Assembly: GCA_016860845.1 (NCBI GenBank)
Contig: BOKF01000030.1
Location: forward strand, 48,073 to 112,072
Source of the DNA: Chloroflexota bacterium
GTDB lineage: Bacteria; Chloroflexota; Anaerolineae; 4572-78; J111
Direction: 5' to 3'
Length of the DNA stretch: 64,000 nt
Below the pieces are notes generated by a model, which saw only the letters and a list, made by a program, of their open reading frames with translations, was not told the origin of the DNA and did no database searches. The translations under genes were made by a program, and so were the position numbers. Shown here piece after piece: positions 25,849 to 35,320 of this stretch (positions are counted from its first letter, which is position 1; every line of letters begins with the position of its first letter).

Positions 25849-26255
25849 ATGGCTCGCGTTTTAATTGGGCGAAAGAACGGGAAGCGTGGATTGAGGCTCT
25901 CAAAGCCGACCAAAATCCCTTCACCTCGGCGGTGCTGGAGGGACAATGAGCCAGTGGTTCCGGCGAATAGGCCGGAATCCTGATGATTTTCGATGCCCAA
26001 ATTCGGCAATGAGATTGGAGGGCTAGAAGTTGAGTTACGAAATTCTCCACCTCAAGAGCGGCAATGAGGATTGCAGCGCTCTGCTAAGAAAAATAGAAAG
26101 TTCTTATCAGAATTTAAGGGGACGCTAGCGTCGAGATGATTGAGTAGACCGTTCCGAAGAAGTCAAGGTTTATCTGAATGACAATAGTTCTTGGAGTCAG
26201 GTATAAGGAGCAGGATTCTCGCTGAAACTGGTGATAGGAAGGGTTGAAGGGTACT

Positions 26256-29200
26256 ATGGTCACTCATTTTTGGGCAGAACGGTCCGACAGACCTCTGACG
26301 GCGGAGTTGCGCATTTACATGCTGGGGCCGCCCAGTATTGAGACGACCAGCGGCGCCCTTGACATTCCTCGCCGTCAGGTCCGAGCCTTGCTGTACTATC
26401 TCGCCACCTGCCCGAAACCCACCCCGCGCCAGCACCTCTACGGCCTCTTCTGGCCCGACATTCCGGAAGGGCCCGCTCATCGCAATCTTAGCCACTTGTT
26501 GACCCACCTGCGCCGTATCTTACCCACCCCCAAAATCTTACGGATCAGCGACGACCATATTACGCTGGACCCCCAACGGGCCTGGTCTGACCTTATTGCC
26601 TTCGAACGGTTATGCCTGACCCTGTTGGAATCGCCACGCCGCCTCGCCGCGCTGCAACAGGCCCTGGCCCTCTACCGTGGCCCCTTTCTGGAAGGTTTCT
26701 CTCTGCCAACCAAGCCCGAGTTCGAACTCTGGTTGACCCAGGAACGGAGCTTTTGGGAGCAGCGTTATTTGGAAGCATTGGCCGCTTTGGTGGAGACACA
26801 GATGGCGGCGGGGCACTACCATGCGGCCATTGAGTCGGCCCAGTGCTATTTGGCTACCGATGAGCTGGCCGAAGCGATGCACCGCCGTCTGATGACACTC
26901 TATGCGGCGGTGGGTGAACGGAATGCCGCAGTACGCCAATTTGAACAGTGTGCGGTAGTTCTGGAACGCGAGTTGGGGGTCAGTCCGCTGCCGGAAACCC
27001 GGGCCACTTACCGGGCCATCTTGGCCGGCCAGGTCATCGCCTGGCAGCCTCCGGCCTCACCATCGCCTGAGTGGGCGACCTTACCCAGCCTGGAGGCGCC
27101 GATGGTCGGTCGCGAGGCGGCCTTGCAGCAGCTCGAGCAGGCCTATCGCTGCGCCCAGGCGGGCCATGGCCGGCTGGTCCTCATCTCGGGCGAGTCTGGC
27201 ATCGGTAAATCCCGGCTCATGCAAGAGTTCGTGACACAATTGGATGGGCCAGCCACCGTGGTCATAGGAACTGGTCATGAAAATGAACGCGACTTCCCTT
27301 ACTGGCCGCTGGTCCAAGCCCTGGGACCTCACTTGCCCGGCCTGGACCCACTGGGGCCCGGCTTTGAACCGTTTTATCTGGCCCCCTTAGCCGGTCTTTG
27401 GCCGGAGTTACAACGCGTTGTGGCGGAAAGCCCCTCCTTGACTACGCGGGAATCAGAGCAGGAAGGCAGCCTGATGTTCCAGGCGTTGGTACACTTGCTC
27501 CTCAACCTGGCGACCCAACGATCTCCCTTAATCCTGGGCCTGGATGATCTGCACTGGGTTGATCGGCATACCTTGGCCTGCCTAGAGTCTCTGGCGCGCC
27601 AGCTAAAGCATGCCCCCCTCTTAATCATGGCTACTTACCGCACCGAAGAGGCAGCGGGGTTGGCAACTGTCCGGGCTGAATTAGCTCGGTTCGGTCTGCT
27701 GCAAGAGATTCGCTTGGTTGGCTTGTTACCCTTTGAGATCGAACACCTCCTGCGCCACCTATCCAAGCAGCGGCGTGGGGTGGCCCCATTTAGCCGGTAC
27801 CTGCACCGAGAGACGGGGGGTAATCCCTTCTTTTTGTTAGAGCTGCTGCGATTTCTGTTTGAAAGCGGCCTCTTGGGACCCGAAGAGGCGGATTGGGCTT
27901 TTACAGAGGTGGCTGAAACCCCCGCTGATACCCCCACCCTACCCCTACCCGACACCGTCTGCGAGGTAATCCGCGCTCGCCTGAGCTGTTTGAATCCGCA
28001 GACTCAACAGGTGCTGGAGGCATGCGCCGTCATTGGTCACGAGTTCAACTTTGACCTGATCCGGGCGACAAGCGGCCGCCTGGAGAGCGAGGTGGTGGAG
28101 GCGCTGGAGACATTATTGGCCCGGCAGCTCATCACCGAACATGTCGGCCAGTACCGCTTCAACCACGACCTCATTCGGACCGTCATCTGTCGTGATCTCA
28201 GCTATGGCCGGCGGCGTCTTTTGCACCGCCGCATCGCCGAGGCCTTGCAGAATCTGGACGCCAACCATGTCACAGCCCTGGCCTGGCATTTTGAGCGGGC
28301 CGAAGAACCAGGTCAGGCGGCTCACTATGCTCTGAAAGCCGGTCGGTCGGCCACGGCCGTTTTTGCCTATGCCGAGGCCCGCACCCAGTTTGATCGCGCT
28401 CTAGCCCTGCTGAAAGAAGAGGCCACCCATTTACGGAAGACCGAGGCGCTCAGGGCCAACTGGTGTCTCCAGGTTCAGATCTTGACCGAACGGGATCGGC
28501 TTTTTCGCCTGCTGGGTGATATGGCTGCCTATGCGCTCGGCACGGCGGAAATGGCCCAACTGGCCGGCCAATTGGGTGACCCCCGTACCCTGGCCCTGCT
28601 CCGCTGGCGCGAGGCATATACCCAGCGCTGGTTCTGCCATTACGCCGAGGCCCACCACGCCGCCGAGGACGGCCTGCGTCTGAGTAAGGCAGCCGATCCC
28701 TTATTGGAAGCTATGTGCCGGCGTGAAGTGGGGCTAGCCGCCCGAGAAACGGGCGATTACCTGTCCGCCCGGGCTAACCTGGAGCAGGCTGCACAAAGCT
28801 TTGTGGCTTTAGGCGAGTGGATTTACGAGATTCACACCTTGGGCAATCTCTCCACCCTGCACTGCCGCCTGGGCGAGTTTGAGCGGGCCATCAACCTGGC
28901 CCGCCAGGCTTTGCACCGCTGCGACGAAAGCCGGCTCCCTTTCGAACGCCGCCTGCCTCTTGGTGACCTGGGCGCGGCCGCCAGTGCCAGTGGCGATAAA
29001 GACCTGGCCCGGCAATATTTGCTGGAAAGCCTGGCCATTGCCCGACAGCTTGCCGACCGAACCCAGGAAATCTTTTGTCTGGGCCACCTGGGCTGGCTGT
29101 GTCTCCGCCTCAAGCAGCCTGTCGAGGCGTTGGAGTTTCTGCAAACGGCCCTGACCCTGGCCGAAAATGTTGGCTCGGCTACCGAACAGAGTTGGCTGTG

Positions 29201-29369
29201 GTCGGGCCTGGCCGAAGCGCACCGGCTGGACGGCAACCCGGAACTGGCCGTAGAGCTCGCTCAACAGGCGCTCAAGCTGGCCCAGGTCAGCGGCCGGGCC
29301 TACGACCAAACCCTGGCCGGCCGGATTTTGGCCGAGTTGGGCCAGACCGATTTTGTAGCCGTTTTGTAG
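26256..29369 (+). CDS. SARP/AfsR-like regulator: winged helix + BTAD + ATPase + TPR
   Basis: 1037 aa from ATG 26256 (GAAGGG upstream). Residues about 15-105 are an OmpR-type winged helix (LRIYMLGPPSIET ... VRALLYYLATCPK). Residues about 110-255 are the bacterial transcriptional activation domain (LYRGPFLEGF ... LERELGVSPLPETRATYRAILAG). An AAA_16/STAND ATPase follows: Walker A GESGIGKS (312-319), Walker B LILGLDDLHWVD. From about residue 640 to the end are TPR repeats. Such proteins integrate an unknown signal and activate promoters with 11-bp-phased direct repeats. Three such repeats begin inside the last codons of this gene, and two more lie at 45353. It is probably the activator of both downstream gene sets (inference). 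Confidence 0.88.
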   Translation: MVTHFWAERSDRPLTAELRIYMLGPPSIETTSGALDIPRRQVRALLYYLATCPKPTPRQHLYGLFWPDIPEGPAHRNLSHLLTHLRRILPTPKILRISDDHITLDPQRAWSDLIAFERLCLTLLESPRRLAALQQALALYRGPFLEGFSLPTKPEFELWLTQERSFWEQRYLEALAALVETQMAAGHYHAAIESAQCYLATDELAEAMHRRLMTLYAAVGERNAAVRQFEQCAVVLERELGVSPLPETRATYRAILAGQVIAWQPPASPSPEWATLPSLEAPMVGREAALQQLEQAYRCAQAGHGRLVLISGESGIGKSRLMQEFVTQLDGPATVVIGTGHENERDFPYWPLVQALGPHLPGLDPLGPGFEPFYLAPLAGLWPELQRVVAESPSLTTRESEQEGSLMFQALVHLLLNLATQRSPLILGLDDLHWVDRHTLACLESLARQLKHAPLLIMATYRTEEAAGLATVRAELARFGLLQEIRLVGLLPFEIEHLLRHLSKQRRGVAPFSRYLHRETGGNPFFLLELLRFLFESGLLGPEEADWAFTEVAETPADTPTLPLPDTVCEVIRARLSCLNPQTQQVLEACAVIGHEFNFDLIRATSGRLESEVVEALETLLARQLITEHVGQYRFNHDLIRTVICRDLSYGRRRLLHRRIAEALQNLDANHVTALAWHFERAEEPGQAAHYALKAGRSATAVFAYAEARTQFDRALALLKEEATHLRKTEALRANWCLQVQILTERDRLFRLLGDMAAYALGTAEMAQLAGQLGDPRTLALLRWREAYTQRWFCHYAEAHHAAEDGLRLSKAADPLLEAMCRREVGLAARETGDYLSARANLEQAAQSFVALGEWIYEIHTLGNLSTLHCRLGEFERAINLARQALHRCDESRLPFERRLPLGDLGAAASASGDKDLARQYLLESLAIARQLADRTQEIFCLGHLGWLCLRLKQPVEALEFLQTALTLAENVGSATEQSWLWSGLAEAHRLDGNPELAVELAQQALKLAQVSGRAYDQTLAGRILAELGQTDFVAVL

Positions 29370-29398
29370 CCATTTTGTAGCCAAGCGTATGGTAGACT
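29351..29398 (+). promoter_or_regulatory. SARP-type promoter: three 11-bp-phased direct repeats plus -10 box
   Basis: TTTTGTAGCCG (29351-29361), TTTTGTAGCCA (29362-29372) and TTTTGTAGCCA (29373-29383) repeat with an exact period of 11 bp. Nine bases later comes the -10-like TAGACT (29393-29398). There is no good -35 box, as expected when an activator replaces it. The first repeats overlap the stop codon of the BTAD gene. The same motif, period and 9-bp gap recur at 45353-45388. Confidence 0.65.
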
Positions 29399-29432
29399 GT
29401 TGCTCAGAGTCGAGCAACAGTTTTTGTTTTTT
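29397..29432 (+). terminator. Rho-independent terminator after the BTAD regulator gene
   Basis: CTGTTGCTC (29397-29405) pairs perfectly with GAGCAACAG (29412-29420) around a 6-nt loop, followed by TTTTTGTTTTTT. It ends the regulator transcript. A transcript started from the phased-repeat promoter would begin inside the left arm and so escape it. Confidence 0.8.
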
Positions 29433-29481
29433 ATAAAGACTGCGGCAGCGCAATCGCAGGCGGAGTGAAAGGGTCAACCCA

Positions 29482-29694
29482 ATGACTGTTTCGCCGACAT
29501 ACATGTCCTTCCTGATCCGCCTATGGCACGAACGGGGCCAGGCATTGCCAGCGCCGCCCACCGAATGGCACAGCGAGATTGAATGTATCCAGACCGGCCA
29601 GCGCTGGACCTTCACTACCCTGGAAGAAGTACTGGAGTTTCTGCGTCGGCAGGCAAAACAGGTGGATGAGGGAGGCAGTGCGGCTGGAGAATGA
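29482..29694 (+). CDS. Small conserved-looking protein of unknown function
   Basis: 70 aa. Reads SFLIRLWHERG ... WHSEIECIQTGQRWTFTTLEEVLEFLRRQAKQ: a short beta-beta-alpha unit with a basic tail. It is the first gene after the phased-repeat promoter and is translationally coupled (ATGA overlap) to the next small gene. No function is assigned. Its position suggests that it is a target or co-factor of the BTAD regulator. Confidence 0.6.
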   Translation: MTVSPTYMSFLIRLWHERGQALPAPPTEWHSEIECIQTGQRWTFTTLEEVLEFLRRQAKQVDEGGSAAGE

Positions 29695-29909
29695 ACACCA
29701 AATTCTACATAATGACAGGTTTGCGGCCCCTCAAGGCGTGTGGGGACGACTTCTACCGGGGCTATTCGAAGTTTGGCGCAATCGTCGGGCCGGTCTGCCC
29801 CGGCTTCGATCCCGTGGAGCGGATCAAGGATTGGCGAATCCGGGTACGCCTTGACGAACTCCAAACGAAGGTGCAGGAACTTGAGACGAAACTGAGCAAA
29901 TCTCGCTAG
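29691..29909 (+). CDS. Small hypothetical protein with C-terminal coiled coil
   Basis: 72 aa, ATG overlapping the previous stop by 4 nt. The first 45 residues (KFYIMTGLRPLKACGDDFYRG) contain two cysteines; the tail LDELQTKVQELETKLSKS is a short coiled coil, perhaps for oligomerisation. Not recognised. After it, 29910-30218 holds no clear gene, only GC-rich inverted repeats (see 29928-29956) and the GH13 ribosome site. Confidence 0.5.
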   Translation: MNTKFYIMTGLRPLKACGDDFYRGYSKFGAIVGPVCPGFDPVERIKDWRIRVRLDELQTKVQELETKLSKSR

Positions 29910-29927
29910 TTGGTCTCTAACCGAGCT

Positions 29928-29956
29928 GCCTGGCGTCATCCCGCCCTCCGCCAGGC
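29928..29956 (+). repeat. GC-rich hairpin upstream of the GH13 gene
   Basis: GCCTGGCG (29928-29935) pairs with CGCCAGGC (29949-29956), 13-nt loop, no T-run. Alternative pairings with the nearby CCGCC/GGCGG blocks are possible, so the 29910-30218 leader may be structured RNA. Confidence 0.4.
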
Positions 29957-30218
29957 GGCTCCCGGAGGCGGAAATTCGACCCGGCCAAAGCGGTTAGCGA
30001 TGCAGAGTTGAGTGCGATAAAGAAAGCTTGCGGACCCGATAAACGCGGCAGCAAGCAGCTTGGGTCGAGGTTCGAGATCCGACATTCCCTCACCAGAGGA
30101 GAGTGCCGGGTCTCACCGTGTTTAATCCAGCCACAAGCCAGGGGGTCGAGGCCCTGAATAGGCATGGCAGAGCAAGTCAGGCCTTTGAGAGTCTCTCATT
30201 ACTAAGGAGGAATGCATT

Positions 30219-32498
30219 ATGTCTTTCCAAATCAAGATGCATTTTGATAACTACCCCGGCTTTAAAGAACCGCATATCTGGATCTGGTCTGTGGGATCGG
30301 CAATTCAGGGCGATTTTCCACCGGCCGGACGAGATGCTTTTGGCTTTGTTTACGCTATTTCGGACCAGCCGCCAGATTTCACCTTGAAACCGAAATTCAG
30401 CTTCAAATTCAAAGATGGCCCAGGCGTCGCCGGTTCGTGGGAAGATTCTAGCCTGAATCGTGACTACCGCTCCCTTGAGCTGGGCGATACCAATCTGGTT
30501 CCCAACGAAATCTGGTGCAAAGGAAACAAAGCCTTCGTCTACTCCGTTGAGCCTAGAGCCGCCGAGTCCGTTTCAGCAGAAACCTTCCTGAGGCAACTTG
30601 TGTTTAAGCCAGGTATTTACATTCCAGGAACTGGCGGCTTCTCCGGTTTGGGGGCCAATCTTTTGGCAGATGGGCGAGTTCTGTTCGGTCTGTACCAGCC
30701 CAATGCCGCCCGGGTTTACCTGATGGGCAGCTTCAATGATTGGCAACGCCCGGGGCATGAGCAGCCTGCCCCCAGCAAGTTTATCGAACTAAAACTCTAT
30801 CAGGGGTACTTTGGCCTAGCCAATATCTGGTTGGTGATAACGGATCAAGCCAAAGTAGGGGATGAATATAAATTTTTCGTCCAGGGCGGTGTCCCCACAG
30901 ATCCCAAGGGCAGAACCCAACAGTATATTACCGACCCCTATGCTCGTCGTCTGGGCGCTGACTTTCGCTACAACAATTCGGTTATTGTGGATCCCACATC
31001 CTTTCAGTGGGGTGATGCCAACTGGACCACGCCTGATCTGAGCCAGTTAAGCCTCTATGAACTGAGTGTCTATGGTTTCACCGAAGGTGATCCAGATATC
31101 CAGCCAGGCCACCAGGGCAAATTTAAGGGCATCACTGAGCGAATTCAGGCGGGGTATTTTGACCAACTGGGGGTCACTGCCCTCTCTTTGATGCCCTTGG
31201 CCGAATTCCCGAGCATACAGGGACCTGAAACCTTGGGGTACGACCCCTCGCTCTACTTTACGGTTGAACGGGATTTCGGCTCCCCGGATGACCTGCGTGA
31301 GCTGGTCAACACGGCCCACCAGAAAGGCTTAGCGGTGCTGTTGGATGAGGTTTTCAATCACACCAGCAACAACTTCAATCCTCTGTGGAAGATAATCCTG
31401 GAACATCCAGCCGAAGAAGGTGATGCCCAGGAAGGCGGGTTGTATTTCAACGGCACAACGCCGTGGGGCAATCGGGTGGCGACGGAAAAGACCGATGTCC
31501 AGAATATGCTTATTGATGCCTGTAAGCTCCTGCTCACCGAGTACCATGTAGATGGCTTTCGATTTGATGCGACCCATAGTAACTATATAGCTCACGGCTT
31601 CCTGGAACGCCTGGCTATGGAGTTAAAAGGGTTCAAGCCCGACGTTCTCCTCGTCGCGGAAAATTTACCAAACCAGCCTGACCTCAATCGTCAGGGGTAT
31701 AACGGTTATGCCCAGTGGTGTGACCCATTTCATGACAAAATCAAAGCGCTGCTAAGAGAAGGGCCATTTGATAACAGCCAGGACTACAACACCGACAATC
31801 TTGGCGATATTTTCTATTTCAGTAAACAGAATTTTGCCAGTCACACAAACAACGTGGTCAACTACTGTCAAAGCCACGATGAGCACAGTATTCCCCATGA
31901 AATTCACTACACCCCGGCACTGGATAATCCGGCCACAAAAGACCGGAAGGGTCGCCTGGGTCTGCTTTCGACCATTGTTGCGCTGGGACAACCCATGGTT
32001 TACATGGGACAAGAATTCAACACGGAGCGACCGAGAAATATCGTTACCGTCAACTGGCCTAAAAACCTGGACCAGCATGGGTTTTTTCAGTGGGCTTCCC
32101 GGCTGATTCAGTTACGTCAGCGTTATCCCGGCTTGAAGCTACGAGGTTACAACCCGGCCGAGGGAGGACAATTTGTCTGGATCATCGGACCTTGGCTGGC
32201 CCCAAATCGGGGTGGAGGCCGGAAAGTCATCGGCTGGCGAGCGCACCCCAATCAGTTGGCCCATGACACCCTGGTGGTCATGCTGAATTTCGAAAACTAT
32301 GAGGTTCAGGTGGATGTGGATTTTGGTAGCCCAGGCTTATGGGTGAAATTGGCTGATATCGATCAGGTGAATGATATTCCTCCAAACGGGACCAATTCCA
32401 GCCAGGATCCAACAGCCATCCGAACCAACGATGGAAATTTCGGGGGATTCACTTTGCCCAGTTCAAGTGGCTTCATCTACAAATGGGAAGCCCCCTAA
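30219..32498 (+). CDS. GH13 alpha-glucan-active enzyme (GlgB/TreZ-like)
   Basis: 759 aa, strong AAGGAGG site, no signal peptide. Residues about 1-150 are an unassigned N-domain; a CBM48-like module follows (LFGLYQPNAARVYLMGSFNDW, about 150-240), then the GH13 barrel. Conserved regions are complete: DEVFNHT; the nucleophile D450 in GFRFDATH; the acid E481 in VAENL; and D554 in QSHDEH. The FDATH and AQWCDPFHD stretches recall maltooligosyl-trehalose hydrolase, and SHDE recalls branching enzyme. It could remodel glycogen, trehalose or exopolysaccharide. Its place ahead of proteases and a lysin, rather than among glycogen genes, is unusual. Confidence 0.82.
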   Translation: MSFQIKMHFDNYPGFKEPHIWIWSVGSAIQGDFPPAGRDAFGFVYAISDQPPDFTLKPKFSFKFKDGPGVAGSWEDSSLNRDYRSLELGDTNLVPNEIWCKGNKAFVYSVEPRAAESVSAETFLRQLVFKPGIYIPGTGGFSGLGANLLADGRVLFGLYQPNAARVYLMGSFNDWQRPGHEQPAPSKFIELKLYQGYFGLANIWLVITDQAKVGDEYKFFVQGGVPTDPKGRTQQYITDPYARRLGADFRYNNSVIVDPTSFQWGDANWTTPDLSQLSLYELSVYGFTEGDPDIQPGHQGKFKGITERIQAGYFDQLGVTALSLMPLAEFPSIQGPETLGYDPSLYFTVERDFGSPDDLRELVNTAHQKGLAVLLDEVFNHTSNNFNPLWKIILEHPAEEGDAQEGGLYFNGTTPWGNRVATEKTDVQNMLIDACKLLLTEYHVDGFRFDATHSNYIAHGFLERLAMELKGFKPDVLLVAENLPNQPDLNRQGYNGYAQWCDPFHDKIKALLREGPFDNSQDYNTDNLGDIFYFSKQNFASHTNNVVNYCQSHDEHSIPHEIHYTPALDNPATKDRKGRLGLLSTIVALGQPMVYMGQEFNTERPRNIVTVNWPKNLDQHGFFQWASRLIQLRQRYPGLKLRGYNPAEGGQFVWIIGPWLAPNRGGGRKVIGWRAHPNQLAHDTLVVMLNFENYEVQVDVDFGSPGLWVKLADIDQVNDIPPNGTNSSQDPTAIRTNDGNFGGFTLPSSSGFIYKWEAP

Positions 32499-32622
32499 TC
32501 CCGGCCACTGTTGTTGGTTGTGGCAGGCATCGGTGGTAATTAACAGGCTATCCAAAAAGATGAGTTATGAGGTCTCCCCATTCTGGAGAGAGAACTTTTT
32601 TATCACTTAAGGAGGTACAGAA

Positions 32623-35307
32623 ATGGAAGAACAGATGAAACCAATGCAAGAGGGAGAGCAGGACTACCGGCACAAGTTAGATGGGGTGATGCGTCGCCTG
32701 CTCGAAATGGATGAAGCGGCCGTTCGCCAGCGCGTGCGCCAGGATCAGCAGCGCTTGAGGCGCTTGAAGAAGCGTATTGCCCAGGATGTTGACCGCGCCA
32801 TGCCGGCAGAATTGGCGCGACGGGCAGTGGGTATGACGCCGCTGAAAGCCTCCGCCAGCGAAGTGGAAGCCATCCGCAGTCAACTGTTATGGCTGCGCGA
32901 GCGCGAATTGCTGCCTGACCGCGTTGTGGCGACAGTGGTGCGCGATTCATTGCGGCGGTTGCGCGTGCGGGCCATTATCAATTTCGCTGGCAACCGCGAA
33001 GACTTGGAGGGCCTGGGCTTACAGGTACGCGCCCAGGCGCAGGACGTGTTCACCGTGGTAGGTACGTTGGCACAACTCAAAACCCTGGTGGCGCAGCCTG
33101 CCTGCCAGCGCCTGCGCGCCCCACGCATGTTCTTCCCGGTAGTGGAAAACGCCAGCACCCAGGCAGAGATTGCCGACGTGCATAATCCCCGGCTGCCGGA
33201 CAACCCCAACGGCTACCAGGGTAACGGCATCCTGATCGGGATCATCGACAGCGCCCTTGACGTGACCCACCACACCTTTCGCGACCCCGGCGGAACGCAC
33301 GGCACGCGTCTGCTGTACTACTGGGTGCAGTCACCCTACACTCGTCCAGCCTTTAATAATTTTAACTATGCAAACCTGACTACCATGCCAGGCCAGGATC
33401 CGGCCGCCTGGAGCGCCGCCGCGGCGGCGGGCACGTGTCCAAGCTTCAACGGGTTGAATTACGGCCGCCTGTACACTGAGGCTGACATAAATACTACCAT
33501 TGGTTCGGGAGCGCCTTATGGGACGGGCAACAATCAGATCTGCTGCGAGCCTTGGTATGGGCTCTGGATGGGTGACCTTAAAAGCGAGCACGGCACCCAC
33601 TGCGCCGGGATTGCCGCCGGCAATGGGCGCGAAGCTAATTGGAACACTAACCCCACTCACGTGGGCGCTGCCCCACAGGCCACTATTATCTACGTTTGCA
33701 CCCAACTACTCAGCGCGGACGTGAACCGGGATGGTACCTGGGAAGACGCTATCCTGGATGGCATTGATTTCTGCCTGCGGGCCGCCGCGTTTCAGAATAT
33801 GCCGGTGGTCATCAGTATCAGCCAGGGCAACAACCTGGGACCGCACAATGGCGCGTCCGATATCGACCAGGCGATAGATAACTTGCTCAACTCGTTCTTC
33901 AACCGTTCGGTCGTCCTTGCGGCCGGCAACGACAATAACGAGAACGGTTATCGCAGCGGCAGCCTGGCTGCTGGCAGTACGGTGAACTTTACCCTGACTG
34001 CTGTCAGTGACGGTCCAATTTACCTGGACATCTGGTACAGCGGCCCCGAGCTGGATTACCGCATCAGCTACGGTGGCGCGAACTCCGGCTGGCGCACCGC
34101 TGGACAGGAATATGACGATAGAGTAGGCGGGCATCATATCGTGGCGGACCGCGACGCTGATCCAGGCGGCGGGCTGCGCAACATCCGTACGTTCTTTGAG
34201 GATGCTTTTCTCAACTGCGTTTATACCATCGATCTACGCAACCCGCATGCTGCTCAGGCAGCGGACTATCACGCCTGGGCCGGCTCGCAGGGCTGGTGGG
34301 CGACAGTGGCCGGTTCTTCCCAAAACGCCCGCACCCTGTCCGATTCGGCCTGCTGCAAGTCCGTACTGACCGTCGGGGCATGCCAGAAAGTGAATCCGGC
34401 CAGCCCGGCCTCTGACGAGCAAATCACCACTTATAGCGGTGCTGGCCCCACGCTGGATGGGCGTATCAAGCCAGACATCGTAGCGGTGGGCGACTCTGTA
34501 AACTCGGCTGCCTCCGACCAGGCTAGCGGCTGGGTGATGATGAGCGGCACCAGTATGGCCACACCGTTGGTGGCGGGCGCGGTAGCGCTGTTGTTCGATG
34601 CTTACCGCCGGCCGCCGCTCAACTTGCAGCTCAATCAGGACACGATCAAAGCCCTGCTCATCCAGCATGCCAACCGGCTGAACCTGCATCTGGACCCGGC
34701 GCAGGTCGGCTACGTGGCCGAGCAGCGCAACCGCTATGGCAACGGACGGCTGCGCATGATCGAGGCCATTGACCAGAGCCAGCCGCCCGTGGATGTGGAT
34801 GTGTGGGTGCGCACGGCAGACGACGATTACGGCCAGGAACCATACACCGGCGAATGTTTCTGTGGCGCGCCGGATATCCGTGTTTGCCAGGCGGGCACTG
34901 ACAACGAGATCACTCAGCTCACCTGGGGTACCACCTATGATGTAAAAGTGACGGTTCGCAATTTGGGGGATTCGAATGCCGTGAGTACTGCTGTGCGTCT
35001 GAAGTACACTACTCCGTGGACCGCGCCGAACAGTTGGTTCGAGGCGGAAGACGCCGGCAACAACAAGCTGTCGCAGACAGTGACGGTGAACGCCATGAAC
35101 CAAGCGGAGGTACTGTTCCACTGGCGGCCTGAAGCAGCCGAACTGAACGCTCAGGCCGGGCAGACCCACTTCTGCCTGCTGGCCGAGGTGGACCATGCAG
35201 CCGACCGGCTCGTCTTTGCCGCCCCAACCGACGCCGGGGGCAGCGCCTGGGCGACCAACATCAAGGGTACCAACAACGTTGCCCTGCATAATATGCATAT
35301 TCAATGA
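32623..35307 (+). CDS. S8 subtilisin-like protease with C-terminal CARDB-like domain
   Basis: 894 aa, AAGGAGG 7 nt before ATG, no signal peptide. Residues 1-195 are a charged helical pro-region. The subtilase domain has D209 (GIIDSALD), H323 (SEHGTHCAG), an oxyanion Asn in AAGNDNN, and S644 (SGTSMATP). A long insert separates Asp from His, and another sits before Ser. From about residue 725 a beta-rich region (DVWVRTADDDYG ... VTVRNLGDSN ... NNVALHNMHI) resembles CARDB adhesion modules. The lack of an export signal means it acts inside the cell or is released by lysis or a dedicated route. The next gene starts 13 nt downstream. Confidence 0.88.
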   Translation: MEEQMKPMQEGEQDYRHKLDGVMRRLLEMDEAAVRQRVRQDQQRLRRLKKRIAQDVDRAMPAELARRAVGMTPLKASASEVEAIRSQLLWLRERELLPDRVVATVVRDSLRRLRVRAIINFAGNREDLEGLGLQVRAQAQDVFTVVGTLAQLKTLVAQPACQRLRAPRMFFPVVENASTQAEIADVHNPRLPDNPNGYQGNGILIGIIDSALDVTHHTFRDPGGTHGTRLLYYWVQSPYTRPAFNNFNYANLTTMPGQDPAAWSAAAAAGTCPSFNGLNYGRLYTEADINTTIGSGAPYGTGNNQICCEPWYGLWMGDLKSEHGTHCAGIAAGNGREANWNTNPTHVGAAPQATIIYVCTQLLSADVNRDGTWEDAILDGIDFCLRAAAFQNMPVVISISQGNNLGPHNGASDIDQAIDNLLNSFFNRSVVLAAGNDNNENGYRSGSLAAGSTVNFTLTAVSDGPIYLDIWYSGPELDYRISYGGANSGWRTAGQEYDDRVGGHHIVADRDADPGGGLRNIRTFFEDAFLNCVYTIDLRNPHAAQAADYHAWAGSQGWWATVAGSSQNARTLSDSACCKSVLTVGACQKVNPASPASDEQITTYSGAGPTLDGRIKPDIVAVGDSVNSAASDQASGWVMMSGTSMATPLVAGAVALLFDAYRRPPLNLQLNQDTIKALLIQHANRLNLHLDPAQVGYVAEQRNRYGNGRLRMIEAIDQSQPPVDVDVWVRTADDDYGQEPYTGECFCGAPDIRVCQAGTDNEITQLTWGTTYDVKVTVRNLGDSNAVSTAVRLKYTTPWTAPNSWFEAEDAGNNKLSQTVTVNAMNQAEVLFHWRPEAAELNAQAGQTHFCLLAEVDHAADRLVFAAPTDAGGSAWATNIKGTNNVALHNMHIQ

Positions 35308-35320
35308 AGAGGAGGGTGAG

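Noticed and set aside
26121..26132. GACGCTAGCGTC palindrome as an operator of the BTAD gene
   Set aside because: A perfect 12-bp palindrome, but isolated, over 120 nt from the gene and without a paired promoter; too short to support a call.
35195..35320. Longer N-terminus for the LysM protein
   Set aside because: It overlaps the subtilase C-terminus out of frame; a strong ribosome site precedes ATG 35321.
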